From a virus: DNA of 64,000 bases. The DNA is taken from positions 1-64,000 of the IMG/VR virus record IMGVR_UViG_3300048029_000266. One strand, written 5' to 3'. Under the pieces are notes generated by a model. That model was not told the DNA's origin. It made no database searches and was given only the letters and a program-made list of their open reading frames with translations. This document shows positions 17,492-27,614 of this stretch, piece by piece. How positions within the stretch are numbered: the first letter of the stretch is position 1; each line of letters begins with the position of its first letter. The translations under genes were made by a program, and so were the position numbers.

Positions 17492-19014
17492 ACTTTTTCT
17501 TGAGTTTCTTGATATATATTAGATCCTTCTTGCATTTCTGGAGTTACAAAGCCAAATGATCCTGATACTAAATTTGGATCTAATCCTACTCCTTGTCTTA
17601 CAGGATTACCATATGGATCTACTGTAGTTATATTTGGAGTTGCTAATGAAGGATCAGCTGGTGATATTTGTAATGGAGGTAAATCTGGTACCTGATAATC
17701 GCCACCACCTAATCCTGAAATCATGTCTGCTGCGCCTTCCATAATTCCTAAAGGAACTTGTGCAACAGCTCCAAATGTGTCTGCTGCCATATTAAGTCCA
17801 AAATCTAAAGTATCTGACGCTAAATCAATACCAGTTTCAATTGCTCCAAACGTAACGTCCATTGCAGCGTCTACGACAGGTTTTACACCTTCTTCCATTA
17901 CAGTTTGTACACCACTACCAGCCAAATCTAAAACATCAGTTACTCCAGTAGTCTCTAAAACATCAACAGCAGCACTACCTACTTCTGTAGCAGCACCTGC
18001 TGTTACATCTAATAAATCTTCACCAACATTGCTAATTGTATCAATTGTACCTGTTATTATATCTGCACCTGCACCAAAAAGATCTCCTACAGCATCAAAC
18101 AAACCTCCTAAAAAATATTGATCAAATTTACCGCCCTTTTCAAATCCTCTGTAATTACCCATTCCATATGGATTTCTATATTGTGAGGCATATTGCATAT
18201 ATTGTTCTGATTGAGATTGTCTTTCTCTCATTTCACGATTTATACCAATACCTTCTTGATACATTTCTTTAATTTCAGCTTTTCTCTCATCAACTTTAGC
18301 TTGATATTCAGCTAACATTTTTTTTGCTTTCTTTTTCTTTTTAGCTCCGCCTAATAATGATATTCCTATACCAGCAATCATACCAACAGGCCCAGCTAAA
18401 CCTAACATACCAGCAATAGCAGATCCTGCTCCAGCTCCAGATATACCAGCCCCTAACATTTCACCAGCTGAGAATGTTGTAGGATCATCATCATCAAAAG
18501 CGCTTCTTACAAGCCTACCAGCTATATATGTTGGTAAACCAGCAGAAACAGATCCTTGTGATAAGTTGCTAAAATAATTACTTGCGCCCGCCTGTACTGC
18601 TGTTGTACCAGAACCAGCTGTTGCTGCTTCAAAGGTTCCTGCTGATGCGTTAGTTGTAAAAGGATTAGCAAACTTAGCTCCAGTCCCTGTACCAAAATTT
18701 TTACCAAATAACTTAGTTCCTAATGTTTGCTCACCAATCTTCATTCCTAAAACCTGTGTACCCGCTTGAGCATAACTTAATCCTGTCATAGCTTGTTCAG
18801 CAGCTGTAGGTTTATATACAGCGTCTAATGGATTGTAAACTTCAGGGATTAATGATTGTGCATATTCATAATTACCAATACTAGTAGGAGCCGTGGTATA
18901 CGGCATCGCTAAATTTGGTGTTGTAAATTGACTTGTATAAGCATTATTATACTCGTTAGAGTTTAATAAGTTGCCATACATGCCTTTATATTGATTTAAT
19001 AGTGAATAGCTCAT
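17488..19014 (-). CDS. Gly/Ala-rich internal virion protein with membrane-active segments
   Basis: This 508-residue protein has a strongly hydrophobic Gly/Ala-rich stretch (about residues 180-230, including GAGISGAGAGSAIAG) ending in a KKKKKAKK cluster, then a charged helix. It closes with a long series of amphipathic Val/Ala/Gly/Asp-rich units (about residues 310-450). Such Gly-zipper segments are typical of internal or pilot proteins that insert into the host envelope during ejection. It lies between the nozzle-like protein and the lysozyme-fold proteins and overlaps both. The ejection role is inferred from composition and order. Confidence 0.7.
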   Translation of the reverse strand: MSYSLLNQYKGMYGNLLNSNEYNNAYTSQFTTPNLAMPYTTAPTSIGNYEYAQSLIPEVYNPLDAVYKPTAAEQAMTGLSYAQAGTQVLGMKIGEQTLGTKLFGKNFGTGTGAKFANPFTTNASAGTFEAATAGSGTTAVQAGASNYFSNLSQGSVSAGLPTYIAGRLVRSAFDDDDPTTFSAGEMLGAGISGAGAGSAIAGMLGLAGPVGMIAGIGISLLGGAKKKKKAKKMLAEYQAKVDERKAEIKEMYQEGIGINREMRERQSQSEQYMQYASQYRNPYGMGNYRGFEKGGKFDQYFLGGLFDAVGDLFGAGADIITGTIDTISNVGEDLLDVTAGAATEVGSAAVDVLETTGVTDVLDLAGSGVQTVMEEGVKPVVDAAMDVTFGAIETGIDLASDTLDFGLNMAADTFGAVAQVPLGIMEGAADMISGLGGGDYQVPDLPPLQISPADPSLATPNITTVDPYGNPVRQGVGLDPNLVSGSFGFVTPEMQEGSNIYQETQEKV

Positions 19015-22000
19015 TAATTATAAGATTTTCTGTATTTTGCTATTATTGCAAATATATTAAATTTTTCTGTTGTTCTTGCAGAGAATCTTGCCTTTAGATA
19101 TGTACCTACCGCTCTAGTAGTAATATTTTTGTTTCTTAAAGGCATTCTCAATATACCTTCTCTGTATTTATGCAATACATCTGAAAACTGTGTAGCAGAT
19201 GGATATATAGGTTTATTAGTAGTTGATATATCTATTTTTGATCCTTTTGTAAAATCAGTTATAAATTCTAAAGATTCAAAATAAACTCCAGCATCTTCAG
19301 ACTCTACACCTCTTGACTTACTAAGTAAATTTTCAGAATTTTTATAATCGTCATCAAAGCTGCCAACTGATGTTATAATATTTAATGTATCAAACTTTTT
19401 ATTTTCAGATGGAGCTTCATTTATAATTTTTTCTATATATGATTTATGAACAGGTGTTGGCTGTCCTGTTGTAACAGTTCCATCGGTGGCAGGATAAGAT
19501 ATATTGTGCTCTGTAGATGTAAATGTATTTACCTCATGTTGCATTATATCATCAAAAAATTCAGTTCTATTTGATGACTTATCATTCCATCTCCAAAGTT
19601 GCAAAGCTCCATCAGCTAACTCGTGCGCACCTAACATGTATCCTGAATGATTTATATCCATATTATCACCATAAACACCGTGTATTTTTTCTCCATATTG
19701 TGTGTCACTATTTGCAAATCCATCACTTGCAGAGCTTGTTGCATACTCTAACCAAGGTAGTCTTGATTTAGGAGTTAGTAAATAATTTTGATGTTGTATC
19801 CATTGCTGTGGATATAGACTATATTTAGATATAATAGCATCTATATCTTCATTGTATGATATAGTTGTGCTGTTTATAAATCTACTAGGATCTTGCGTTG
19901 TTTCAGACTGTGTGTATGGATCTATAAACCCATTAGATGTTATAAAATTACCTGTAGGATTTTCTGATGTGTCATTACTATCTACTCTTAACCTGTCGTT
20001 AAATGTCATGTACAAAGTATTAGTAGAATAATCAAATGCACCATGTATGCCCATAAAATATAAAGGCATATCATTTAAATTAACTCGCTCAGCTCCTGGA
20101 TACTTATCTTCTATTTTTAATCTACCATAAGCTGTTGCTTTTTCAAATATATTTCTGCTACCTAAATCATCAGATATACTAATTAATTTTTTTTCTGAGG
20201 TATATTTAAGTAGTTTGTCATAAGTAGCATCATAAAAATATAGATTTCTTTCGCTTGATACAACGCTATGCATGTGTTTGCTTCCATACTTTACTGATAT
20301 GTATTGATGTGACTCAATAGTGTCTCCTGAACCAGTAAATATAGATTGAACTCCAGAGGTGTCTTGTAAAAATGTTCTTGGGTTAACAAGCAATTGTCCA
20401 AAAGCATTTTCTTGAATGTAATGTATTTCATTATTGAAATTAATTATTCTATTTATTTGTCCATAAATAGCTTCTACATCATAAAAGTTAAATATAGGAA
20501 ATGTTCTAAAGGCATCTACTTGTTCACCAGCTAATTTTGTTTTTGAATATGCTATTTCTACTGGTAAGTCTGTATATTTTTGATCTGTATCTTTTAGAGC
20601 TAAGTAGCTTTTTAAATTATTTTGTTGTGAATAAACCTCATTATAAAACCAGTCATTACTAAACGGAGGAAGCGTTTGATCAAATCCTTCTACATGATCG
20701 CCAGCTCCTAAGTGATAGCCGCTTCTCATTTCTGTATTTACAGCAGACTCACAAGGAAATACTAAAAACTTTGAATAACTTTTTTCAGAATATGGAGATG
20801 TAGTTATTTGATGAGAGTATAGACCAACAAAAGTATCTCCACCTAAAACAACAGTATGATGTGCTCTTGTTAACGCAATATTATCTCTTTCTAATTTAGT
20901 AATTGGATGAAAATTACCAGCTATAATCCATCTTGTATTTTCAATAGACTCTAAACTATCACCACCATACTGACCATCATTTTTTCTCCATATATTAATA
21001 TAATTATAATATGGTTGAGGAGTAAAACCATGTATTGTTTTAGTTCCATTAATATCTATAAAAGGTTTTGTTCCTTTAGAAAAAACATATTGTTGCGTTT
21101 GTATATGTAAAGCAGGATCTAATACAGAGGTAAAATCACTTTTTGTATTTAATATGATAGACCTTGTGCCCATCTGTACTGTAGATACAGTTTCATATGT
21201 TAAATCAATTGTGTCATTTAGTTTTCCATATCTCCAAAAATTACCATAATTATTTGGAGTATGTAAGTATGCCGCTCCTAAACTAAAATTAGAAAAGCCC
21301 ATATTTTCTATATGCCAATAATTAGTAGAACTTTTATAGAAAAAATCTTTAGAAACTAACTCTCCATCTCCTATTTCTTTAGCGTTATAAAGATCCAAAT
21401 TATAAATACTGTCTTCTAAATACCTTCTTCCAGTTGGAGTAAATTGATTATCAGAATATTGATACTTTGGATTATCTGAGGTAGAGTAGGTTGCTCCTGA
21501 TGTAGGATAAGTACTCATATCAGTTTCATTGTAATTAAAAGCGTTTTTGTAAACGTCTCTTGAATTTATTACATATGCTGCTTTATTCGATGGTAGTTCA
21601 GCCTTATAATAACCATACCAGTCCTTATATTTATTAAAATATGTGTCATAAACAGCTAGCTTACCTATCATTACACCAGACTCATCATCAAGCGTTGTTT
21701 TTTTAGTTGAAAATATTAATCCCGTATTTTGGTCTGTATCACCAATTGTTAACGAAGATAAATCTGAGCCATATTGCGATGAAAAGGTATCTTGTTCTGA
21801 TGCACTATACGCAACACTATATGTATCAAAACCAACATTTATTTTACCACTTAAACCATCACCAGTTACATCTTTTTGTAAAGTAGTATTATTTCTTCTT
21901 TCTTCTGAGTATAATCTTAATAAACTAACATGATGTATCTTATCTTCATTTTGAAATGAATATGGCCTAAGACCAAATGTGCTGTCAGGAGAATATAACA

Positions 22001-24656
22001 AAGCTGCTTTACCTTCAGTATGCACATAATATCTATCTCCAGAAGCTTGATTAGGGTTGTTAAAAAACGCATGATTATAACTACCAAATTCTGCTGACTG
22101 TGATCCGTATTTTGTTGTAGTGCTACTTGCAGCTTCTGATTCATTCATGTAAATAGGATCACCATTATTGTATTGACCAATAACCCTTCTAGATCCAGCA
22201 TTAACTCCGCAATATCCATTTAAATATGTATCGTATATTTCATCTACATTATCACCTGAAATATTCGATGTGTCACCTGCTGTTACAGGAACAGCTTCTA
22301 TACCGCCATCTTGCGTGTCTGTACAATATCCATTTTCTAAAGTGTTACCACCATATTTAAGTATTTGATTTACAACACCTGATTGTATTATAGTTCTATC
22401 TGACTCTGTTCTTTCAGCTCTAACAACTCTAAATCCAGATATTTTTTTTCTAACGTGATATGGAACTTTAAACGTAAAATCTATAGCTAAATCTAAAGTG
22501 TAATGTCTATTTGATTCAGCGTCTGGAGTAAAAGGTATTTCTTGTCCTGTTTCATTTGCAGATGACGTATCAGTTCCTAAAATACAACTTGTGTCGTCAT
22601 AGTGTAATTGATGTCCAGGCACAGGAACATCAGTATGACTTGACATTCTGTAATCTTGAGCTAAATCATTCTCTTTCCATTTAGTTTTAGAATTAGAGGC
22701 ATCTCTACCTAACTCTGTATTTTCTAAATCTAGCTCCCAAGCTTTGTCATAATGATTTGGTATTTGTATGTCTCCAATCCACAAAACATTTCCTGGATCA
22801 CCATTTAAATCGTAAACCAAAACACCAAATCTATATGTTTCTCCTCTTTGGTATCCTCTTTTATTACCACTTGCATGTGCATCTTTATTTGAACCAAAAC
22901 TCATGCTAGCTTTGTATTCAGTATCTATATAATTTGTATCTCCTGATGATCCGTAAAGATTATCTGTTTGTAAATTATCGTTTGATACATTTGCGCTTAT
23001 AAAAGTAGAAGCACTATCATTTATACCCCCATTATTTCCTATAGTATCAGATACTTTTGGTATTTGCCTAAATGAAAATTGTACACCTCCTAATGCATTT
23101 ACTCCTGACGCTCCATCAACACTACCATAATATCCAAAGCTAGCTCCACCTAAAATTCTTCTATCAGATGCTGTTGGTGTATTTATAGTATCAAAAACAT
23201 TGTTGCCCCAAGTGCATGATCCCATAGTTGGTAAATATCTATGAGCAAGTTCATGTTGACCCCCTGATAAAGGCGTTTTGTAATACGATGTAGCACTACC
23301 AGCTTCTACGACATTTAACTCATTATAAATGCCTGAGACAGGATTATAATATGGTAAAAAATAATCTTTAATATTGTTATCTGTAGTAGTTAAAGATCCT
23401 GAAACAACTCCAGTACCAACCTCATCTAATTTATACCTTAAAACTTTTACATTCCATTCTTTTTCGGTAATATAATTTTTCTTTTGCCTTAAATTAGCAG
23501 CAAATAAAACATTATCTTTAATTGCAATATCTTTACAAACATCCCAAGTATTTGTTGGTATTAATATATTTTCTATACCGTTTTCAATAACTCTAGTTAA
23601 TGATGTGTGTTGAAACTCTACAGATCCATTTGGGTTTATATCTTTAGTTATAACTTCCGCTACCTGTGGAGGCGTATTTAACCTTTCATAGTATAAAGCA
23701 TATATTTTTACTGAATCAAATCTTGCATCTAAATTATTTATAGTTAAAGTAAAACCATCATTTGATAAAACTCCTGGATCACCACCATAGTAACTTTTAT
23801 AATTATTACTTGACGCATTTGATATGTGATATATATTACTTAAAGGAGATATGCCAGACTCTGCACCAGCGTCAGATATATATTTGTAACAATATTGATA
23901 AACTCCTACGGGTAAAGATCCGCTTATAGTTTTATTTAAAGATATTTGATTATGTTCACACTTTGGATTTACATCTAACTCTCCTGGATCCATAGTATGC
24001 ATATCTTCATCATAAAGACTTAGTGTTCTTAATGGATTTTTATTATCAGTCCAGTAAACTCTAGATATGGAATCATTTTCGATTACACCTTCTACCCTAC
24101 ACTTAATTAAAGGATCCATGTTAAGATTTGGGTATTGGTTAACACCTGATACAGGATTATACGCAGCTCTTAAATCTATACATTTTTTTATTTCACCTTC
24201 AGAATCAAAATCTAACAAAAAGAAAGCAGTTCTAAAATCTCCTTGTTCTTGAGATCCATTTGTATTGTTATAAAATATATACCCACAAACAATAATAAAT
24301 AGTTGATTTCTAAAAGAATAATGTCCAACAATGTTGGCAGCTCCACTCATACTTTCTTTACCAGCAGATGTACTAACGTAAGGCTCTAATCCTGTATTTG
24401 CAAAATAATTTAAAGGAACAGAAGATGTTTGCGTTCCATCACCTAAATATGAAGCAGGAAATGTTTTGTCAATTTCATGTAAATCAACTACCTTCTTATT
24501 ACCATTAATATTTTCTATAGTAAACGTTGAACCTTCAGAGCTTACTAATTTAATATTCATAGCATCTCTATAAGATCCTTCTATTTGGTATCTTGGATCT
24601 ACATCAGATATAAGTCCTTTGCTAAATCCTTTAGGTGTGCTTTTTTCTCCAGACAT
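19014..24656 (-). CDS. Very large tail nozzle/stabilisation-like protein
   Basis: This 1880-residue protein is Asn-, Tyr- and Ser-rich and nearly all beta. The N-terminus (KGFSKGLISDVDPRYQ, then YRDAMNIKL) and 'SRVYWTDNKNPLRTLS' near residue 200 resemble the stabilisation/nozzle proteins of crAss-like podoviruses, the functional counterparts of T7 gp12. 'GVYQYCYKYISDAGAESGISPLSN' near residues 250-275 looks like a fibronectin-type repeat. Several later segments ('YDKLLKYTSE', 'YDATYDK') suggest propeller strands. The gene directly follows the ring-type protein, which fits a distal tail component. It is longer than most relatives I know, so additional domains are likely. Confidence 0.7.
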   Translation of the reverse strand: MSGEKSTPKGFSKGLISDVDPRYQIEGSYRDAMNIKLVSSEGSTFTIENINGNKKVVDLHEIDKTFPASYLGDGTQTSSVPLNYFANTGLEPYVSTSAGKESMSGAANIVGHYSFRNQLFIIVCGYIFYNNTNGSQEQGDFRTAFFLLDFDSEGEIKKCIDLRAAYNPVSGVNQYPNLNMDPLIKCRVEGVIENDSISRVYWTDNKNPLRTLSLYDEDMHTMDPGELDVNPKCEHNQISLNKTISGSLPVGVYQYCYKYISDAGAESGISPLSNIYHISNASSNNYKSYYGGDPGVLSNDGFTLTINNLDARFDSVKIYALYYERLNTPPQVAEVITKDINPNGSVEFQHTSLTRVIENGIENILIPTNTWDVCKDIAIKDNVLFAANLRQKKNYITEKEWNVKVLRYKLDEVGTGVVSGSLTTTDNNIKDYFLPYYNPVSGIYNELNVVEAGSATSYYKTPLSGGQHELAHRYLPTMGSCTWGNNVFDTINTPTASDRRILGGASFGYYGSVDGASGVNALGGVQFSFRQIPKVSDTIGNNGGINDSASTFISANVSNDNLQTDNLYGSSGDTNYIDTEYKASMSFGSNKDAHASGNKRGYQRGETYRFGVLVYDLNGDPGNVLWIGDIQIPNHYDKAWELDLENTELGRDASNSKTKWKENDLAQDYRMSSHTDVPVPGHQLHYDDTSCILGTDTSSANETGQEIPFTPDAESNRHYTLDLAIDFTFKVPYHVRKKISGFRVVRAERTESDRTIIQSGVVNQILKYGGNTLENGYCTDTQDGGIEAVPVTAGDTSNISGDNVDEIYDTYLNGYCGVNAGSRRVIGQYNNGDPIYMNESEAASSTTTKYGSQSAEFGSYNHAFFNNPNQASGDRYYVHTEGKAALLYSPDSTFGLRPYSFQNEDKIHHVSLLRLYSEERRNNTTLQKDVTGDGLSGKINVGFDTYSVAYSASEQDTFSSQYGSDLSSLTIGDTDQNTGLIFSTKKTTLDDESGVMIGKLAVYDTYFNKYKDWYGYYKAELPSNKAAYVINSRDVYKNAFNYNETDMSTYPTSGATYSTSDNPKYQYSDNQFTPTGRRYLEDSIYNLDLYNAKEIGDGELVSKDFFYKSSTNYWHIENMGFSNFSLGAAYLHTPNNYGNFWRYGKLNDTIDLTYETVSTVQMGTRSIILNTKSDFTSVLDPALHIQTQQYVFSKGTKPFIDINGTKTIHGFTPQPYYNYINIWRKNDGQYGGDSLESIENTRWIIAGNFHPITKLERDNIALTRAHHTVVLGGDTFVGLYSHQITTSPYSEKSYSKFLVFPCESAVNTEMRSGYHLGAGDHVEGFDQTLPPFSNDWFYNEVYSQQNNLKSYLALKDTDQKYTDLPVEIAYSKTKLAGEQVDAFRTFPIFNFYDVEAIYGQINRIINFNNEIHYIQENAFGQLLVNPRTFLQDTSGVQSIFTGSGDTIESHQYISVKYGSKHMHSVVSSERNLYFYDATYDKLLKYTSEKKLISISDDLGSRNIFEKATAYGRLKIEDKYPGAERVNLNDMPLYFMGIHGAFDYSTNTLYMTFNDRLRVDSNDTSENPTGNFITSNGFIDPYTQSETTQDPSRFINSTTISYNEDIDAIISKYSLYPQQWIQHQNYLLTPKSRLPWLEYATSSASDGFANSDTQYGEKIHGVYGDNMDINHSGYMLGAHELADGALQLWRWNDKSSNRTEFFDDIMQHEVNTFTSTEHNISYPATDGTVTTGQPTPVHKSYIEKIINEAPSENKKFDTLNIITSVGSFDDDYKNSENLLSKSRGVESEDAGVYFESLEFITDFTKGSKIDISTTNKPIYPSATQFSDVLHKYREGILRMPLRNKNITTRAVGTYLKARFSARTTEKFNIFAIIAKYRKSYN

Positions 24657-25645
24657 TAATAACTATTTAGCCCATCATATAAAGGTGGGTTGTGTGATGT
24701 TATAGGAACTTTAGCGTTCCATATTTTACCTATTTTTAATAATTCTATAGACGTTGGCATATTGTCATCGCCTCTAACTTTACCACATAAATAATACCAT
24801 CTTTTTTCTAAATCTTTAACTATATACTGAGGAACTTGACCAGCATAATAATCTATTAATTTGTGTTTCCACATAATATAATGAGCTACAGCCTCCTCAT
24901 GACCTTGTAATATCATTGGATAGCCTTCTACAGACAAAGGCACAGTCAAATAGCTTACAGTAATATCGCTTGTATAATCTTTAGAAAAGTTTACTCTATT
25001 GCCATTTGTATAGTATCTATTTAATAAATCAGAAACAGAGCTTTTAAATTGTGAACTAGTAGGCTCTAATATAGTGTTGCCTGTTCTTATATTAATTAGT
25101 TTTACCATATTGTCTGGCAATCTAATTTGTTTGTTGTCTATTTTTTCTTTACCTCCAGAAAAAAACTTAGATATTTTAAAAACATCAGACTCTAAGGTAA
25201 AATGATTGCCTCGATCACCTTTTTCTAAACAAGTTAATGTTAATGTAGTTCCTGATGTTGAGGCTGATATTTCTTGTAAGTTTTCGTAATGTGAAGCATT
25301 TAAAACATTTACAGCTTCTATTAAAGTCAGAAAAACAGAAGCTTTTATTTCAATGTAAAAATCATCATTTAAAACAATATTGTCTGGATTAACAAAATAA
25401 AACCTAGTACCATTCACATCTATGTATGACATATCTGACGGATTAGTATCTATTTCGATTGTTGCAGTTGCTGCTGTTGCCTCTGTAGAATAAACTATTT
25501 CTTTTTGTAAAAATGTTTTATTGCTACCAATATATTGTTCGGCTTCAAATGCCCACTCAGCCCATGAGTCTAGGTTTTCTGTAAAATTTTTTAAACCTAA
25601 ATTACGAGAAACATTATTAAATACTCTATTTACTGGTACGTGCAT
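24656..25645 (-). CDS. Tail ring/tubular protein (T7 gp11-like, crAss ring-type)
   Basis: This 329-residue protein has an N-terminal helix (DSWAEWAFEAEQYIG, residues 26-40) of the 'D.ieWa.eAl..Ig' kind seen in ring proteins of crAss-like phages. Near residues 220-265, 'ITVSYLTVPLSVEGYPMI' and 'HEEAVAHYIMWK' also match that family. Residues 55-165 form an inserted beta-rich domain. It lies immediately before the nozzle-like gene, overlapping it by one base, the usual order for tubular A and B proteins. It would form part of the short tail hub. Confidence 0.68.
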   Translation of the reverse strand: MHVPVNRVFNNVSRNLGLKNFTENLDSWAEWAFEAEQYIGSNKTFLQKEIVYSTEATAATATIEIDTNPSDMSYIDVNGTRFYFVNPDNIVLNDDFYIEIKASVFLTLIEAVNVLNASHYENLQEISASTSGTTLTLTCLEKGDRGNHFTLESDVFKISKFFSGGKEKIDNKQIRLPDNMVKLINIRTGNTILEPTSSQFKSSVSDLLNRYYTNGNRVNFSKDYTSDITVSYLTVPLSVEGYPMILQGHEEAVAHYIMWKHKLIDYYAGQVPQYIVKDLEKRWYYLCGKVRGDDNMPTSIELLKIGKIWNAKVPITSHNPPLYDGLNSY

Positions 25646-25646
25646 A

Positions 25647-26111
25647 TTATGATGTTGCTACAAAAAGTTCTAAATTATGATTATTGTGTCCCCCTTTTAC
25701 AACTAAAGTATCTGCATTGTCTAAAGTGCTTCCTCCGTGCGTACCCTCACAAACAGGGCTTGTAAAAATAATAGAACTATCAGGAGATACATTTGTTAAA
25801 GCACAATCAGTACTAGTATCTTCTAATCCTACAGACAAATCTTGAGCTCCATCCAAATTTGTAACTCTTATATATTTAACATTAGCTCTAACAACAGTAC
25901 CAGCAGATTCAGCTGTCCCAAAATTTAAGATTACAGTTCTATTAGTGTTTGCTAAATTTATTATTCTTTTAGTTATGTGTTGCACGCCCGCGTACGTGTG
26001 CGTGTAGGTTTGTGCAAAATCTATATCATTACTTTCACCATTTGCATGATCAACAGAAAGAGCTTCTGTAATGGTAACAGTTAAATTTTGTGCTGTTAAT
26101 TCGCTTGACAT
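25647..26111 (-). CDS. Small beta-rich structural protein
   Basis: This 154-residue protein is Thr/Asn/Val-rich with alternating strands and no membrane segment. The 'VKYIRVTNLDGAQDLSVGL' stretch resembles the 'YVKNMDDTNYVTVYDG' and 'FVKNVDTDYAISVK' segments of the proteins at 59527 and 59101, which suggests one family of small virion proteins. It sits between the HU/IHF-like protein and the ring protein with almost no spacing. The exact role is unknown. Confidence 0.68.
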   Translation of the reverse strand: MSSELTAQNLTVTITEALSVDHANGESNDIDFAQTYTHTYAGVQHITKRIINLANTNRTVILNFGTAESAGTVVRANVKYIRVTNLDGAQDLSVGLEDTSTDCALTNVSPDSSIIFTSPVCEGTHGGSTLDNADTLVVKGGHNNHNLELFVATS

Positions 26112-26582
26112 TTATGTAGTTTTTAATTTATTTATTTCTTTTTTAAAAATACCTAATGGCATAATTTTACATTTTTTTAATTTATCTGGTCTTACCCAAA
26201 TAACTTTATAATAATAATCATCTAATATAGGTACTTTATATTTTACTAATTTACCTTTTTTATTAGATTCATTTATATCAACGCGATAATGAAAAGCTCT
26301 TTTATGTTCTTTTTTATCTAAATACACATATCCTAGTCCCCCAGGCAAGTGTATTAATTCATTTCTTTGCACAACATCACGTATCAATATTTCAAAAAAC
26401 TTAGAAACAACTGAATAATACGTTTTATAATCCAGTTTGTTTCTTCTATATTTTTTTTGCCCCTTCAGCCATTCTCCTTTGACAGTTACCTCTTCTCTTA
26501 CTATTTTGTAAATGTCTCTAGCTGTTTCATATTTATTTTTGTGCTTTCGGCTGAATAAGTTTTGCTGACGCTGCGTTGTCAT
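26112..26582 (-). CDS. Basic virion-module protein with HU/IHF-like core
   Basis: This 156-residue protein is very basic. Residues 55-100 (KFFEILIRDVVQRNELIHLPGGLGYVYL) follow the HU/IHF pattern of a helix, 'i..g..v.LPGfG.~', and a strand. The C-terminal 'FHYRVDINESNKKGK' and 'YKVIWVRPDKLKK' segments are of a kind conserved in tailed phages. crAss-like phages encode IHF-like subunits among their structural genes, which supports the reading. The N-terminus overlaps the end of the gene upstream by 50 bases, unusually long here, and no better Met is available. It may bind DNA at the portal or in the capsid. Confidence 0.6.
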   Translation of the reverse strand: MTTQRQQNLFSRKHKNKYETARDIYKIVREEVTVKGEWLKGQKKYRRNKLDYKTYYSVVSKFFEILIRDVVQRNELIHLPGGLGYVYLDKKEHKRAFHYRVDINESNKKGKLVKYKVPILDDYYYKVIWVRPDKLKKCKIMPLGIFKKEINKLKTT

Positions 26583-27519
26583 CTATATCGTCTGTTATAG
26601 AGCCACCTAATACTGCTAACTCTTGTGATAATATTCTTCTATTCAAGTCTCCAATTAATGCTTGTGGAAATGGATATGAGTTGTCATCTGACCACCCTGG
26701 TTGTTCTGTTGGGTTTGACAACAATAAATCTGCTTTTAACATATATTGTATAGGCTCTTGATAACCATTTGTTCTATTCTTCAAAGTAGATTGTAGCCAT
26801 CCTACGCTCAAATAATTTTTATTATCAACAGACTTTTGTATATAACTTGACGTATTGTTAGAGCCAAATCTATTAAATCTTTTATTTTCAAATTCATTTT
26901 TATTCAAAACAGGAATATCAATATAGTTGTGATTTTGATTAGTAAGAGATTGTGCTTTTTTAATTTTAAGATTTTTTACACCTTTTCCTGAAATATTTAA
27001 AACCGTAGGCATAGAAAGTGTTAAAATACCAAAATCATCTGGTCTACTTTGATTATAGCTTCTAAATGACCTACCATAGTAATCTTCGTTTATTGTTTGT
27101 GATCCAGGTGATATTCCTGCCAAAGCAAAGGTTCTGTTTGATGGAACAATTAATTTGCTATCTGTATCTGTTATTGCATTTACATCTGCATAAACAACAT
27201 CCGCTGTTTCATCTTCTTCTGTTGTAGGATCATCAACAATAGCCTCTGTTAATATTGTATTTTGTGCTACTTGATCTATATACGTTTTCCAATCAGTTAT
27301 AGATTGTGCATAAGTATCGTTATATTGCGTAAACCTATACTCTTGCAAGCACTCTAAATCTAAGCCTTTGCCGTTAGCTGCATTTTCTTTAAGTATTTGC
27401 GCTCTATAATAATGAACCCAAAATTTAATTTGATCTGTTGATACATCTTGCTCTACATTTGTATTACCTCCGTAGATAAGATTTTTAATATTGAATGCTA
27501 TTTCGTTTAATGTAGCCAT
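26533..27519 (-). CDS. Head-tail connector/ring-type structural protein
   Basis: This 328-residue protein begins MATLNEIAFNIKNLI, then 'STDQIKFWVHYYRAQILKEN'. This N-terminus recurs in structural proteins of Bacteroidota podoviruses. The middle is acidic and the C-terminus is Asp/Ala-rich. A Bacteroidota -7 box lies exactly four bases before the ATG with a TTG 20 bases further upstream, so the gene probably heads a leaderless transcript for the tail operon. Placement between capsid and ring genes suggests a connector; the function is inferred from order. Confidence 0.65.
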   Translation of the reverse strand: MATLNEIAFNIKNLIYGGNTNVEQDVSTDQIKFWVHYYRAQILKENAANGKGLDLECLQEYRFTQYNDTYAQSITDWKTYIDQVAQNTILTEAIVDDPTTEEDETADVVYADVNAITDTDSKLIVPSNRTFALAGISPGSQTINEDYYGRSFRSYNQSRPDDFGILTLSMPTVLNISGKGVKNLKIKKAQSLTNQNHNYIDIPVLNKNEFENKRFNRFGSNNTSSYIQKSVDNKNYLSVGWLQSTLKNRTNGYQEPIQYMLKADLLLSNPTEQPGWSDDNSYPFPQALIGDLNRRILSQELAVLGGSITDDIDDNAASAKLIQPKAQK

Positions 27520-27523
27520 ACTA

Positions 27524-27531
27524 CAAAAATA
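27524..27531 (-). promoter_or_regulatory. Leaderless-type promoter (TATTTTTG, 4 bases before ATG)
   Basis: TATTTTTG on the minus strand matches TAnnTTTG and ends four bases before the ATG at 27519. A TTG (complement of CAA at 27552-27554) lies 20 bases upstream, which is the expected -33 spacing. Transcription would begin at or next to the start codon. Confidence 0.7.
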
Positions 27532-27614
27532 ATTTAATTTATGGTATAAAACAACAAAAGGCCAAACATCCGAAAATATTGTGACCTAAAGTTGCGCAGG
27601 GAGCAAAAAGCTCA

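Noticed and set aside
17723-18121. 132-codon plus-strand frame
   Set aside because: Low-complexity Ser/Pro/Thr/Ala antisense of the Gly/Ala-rich internal virion protein.
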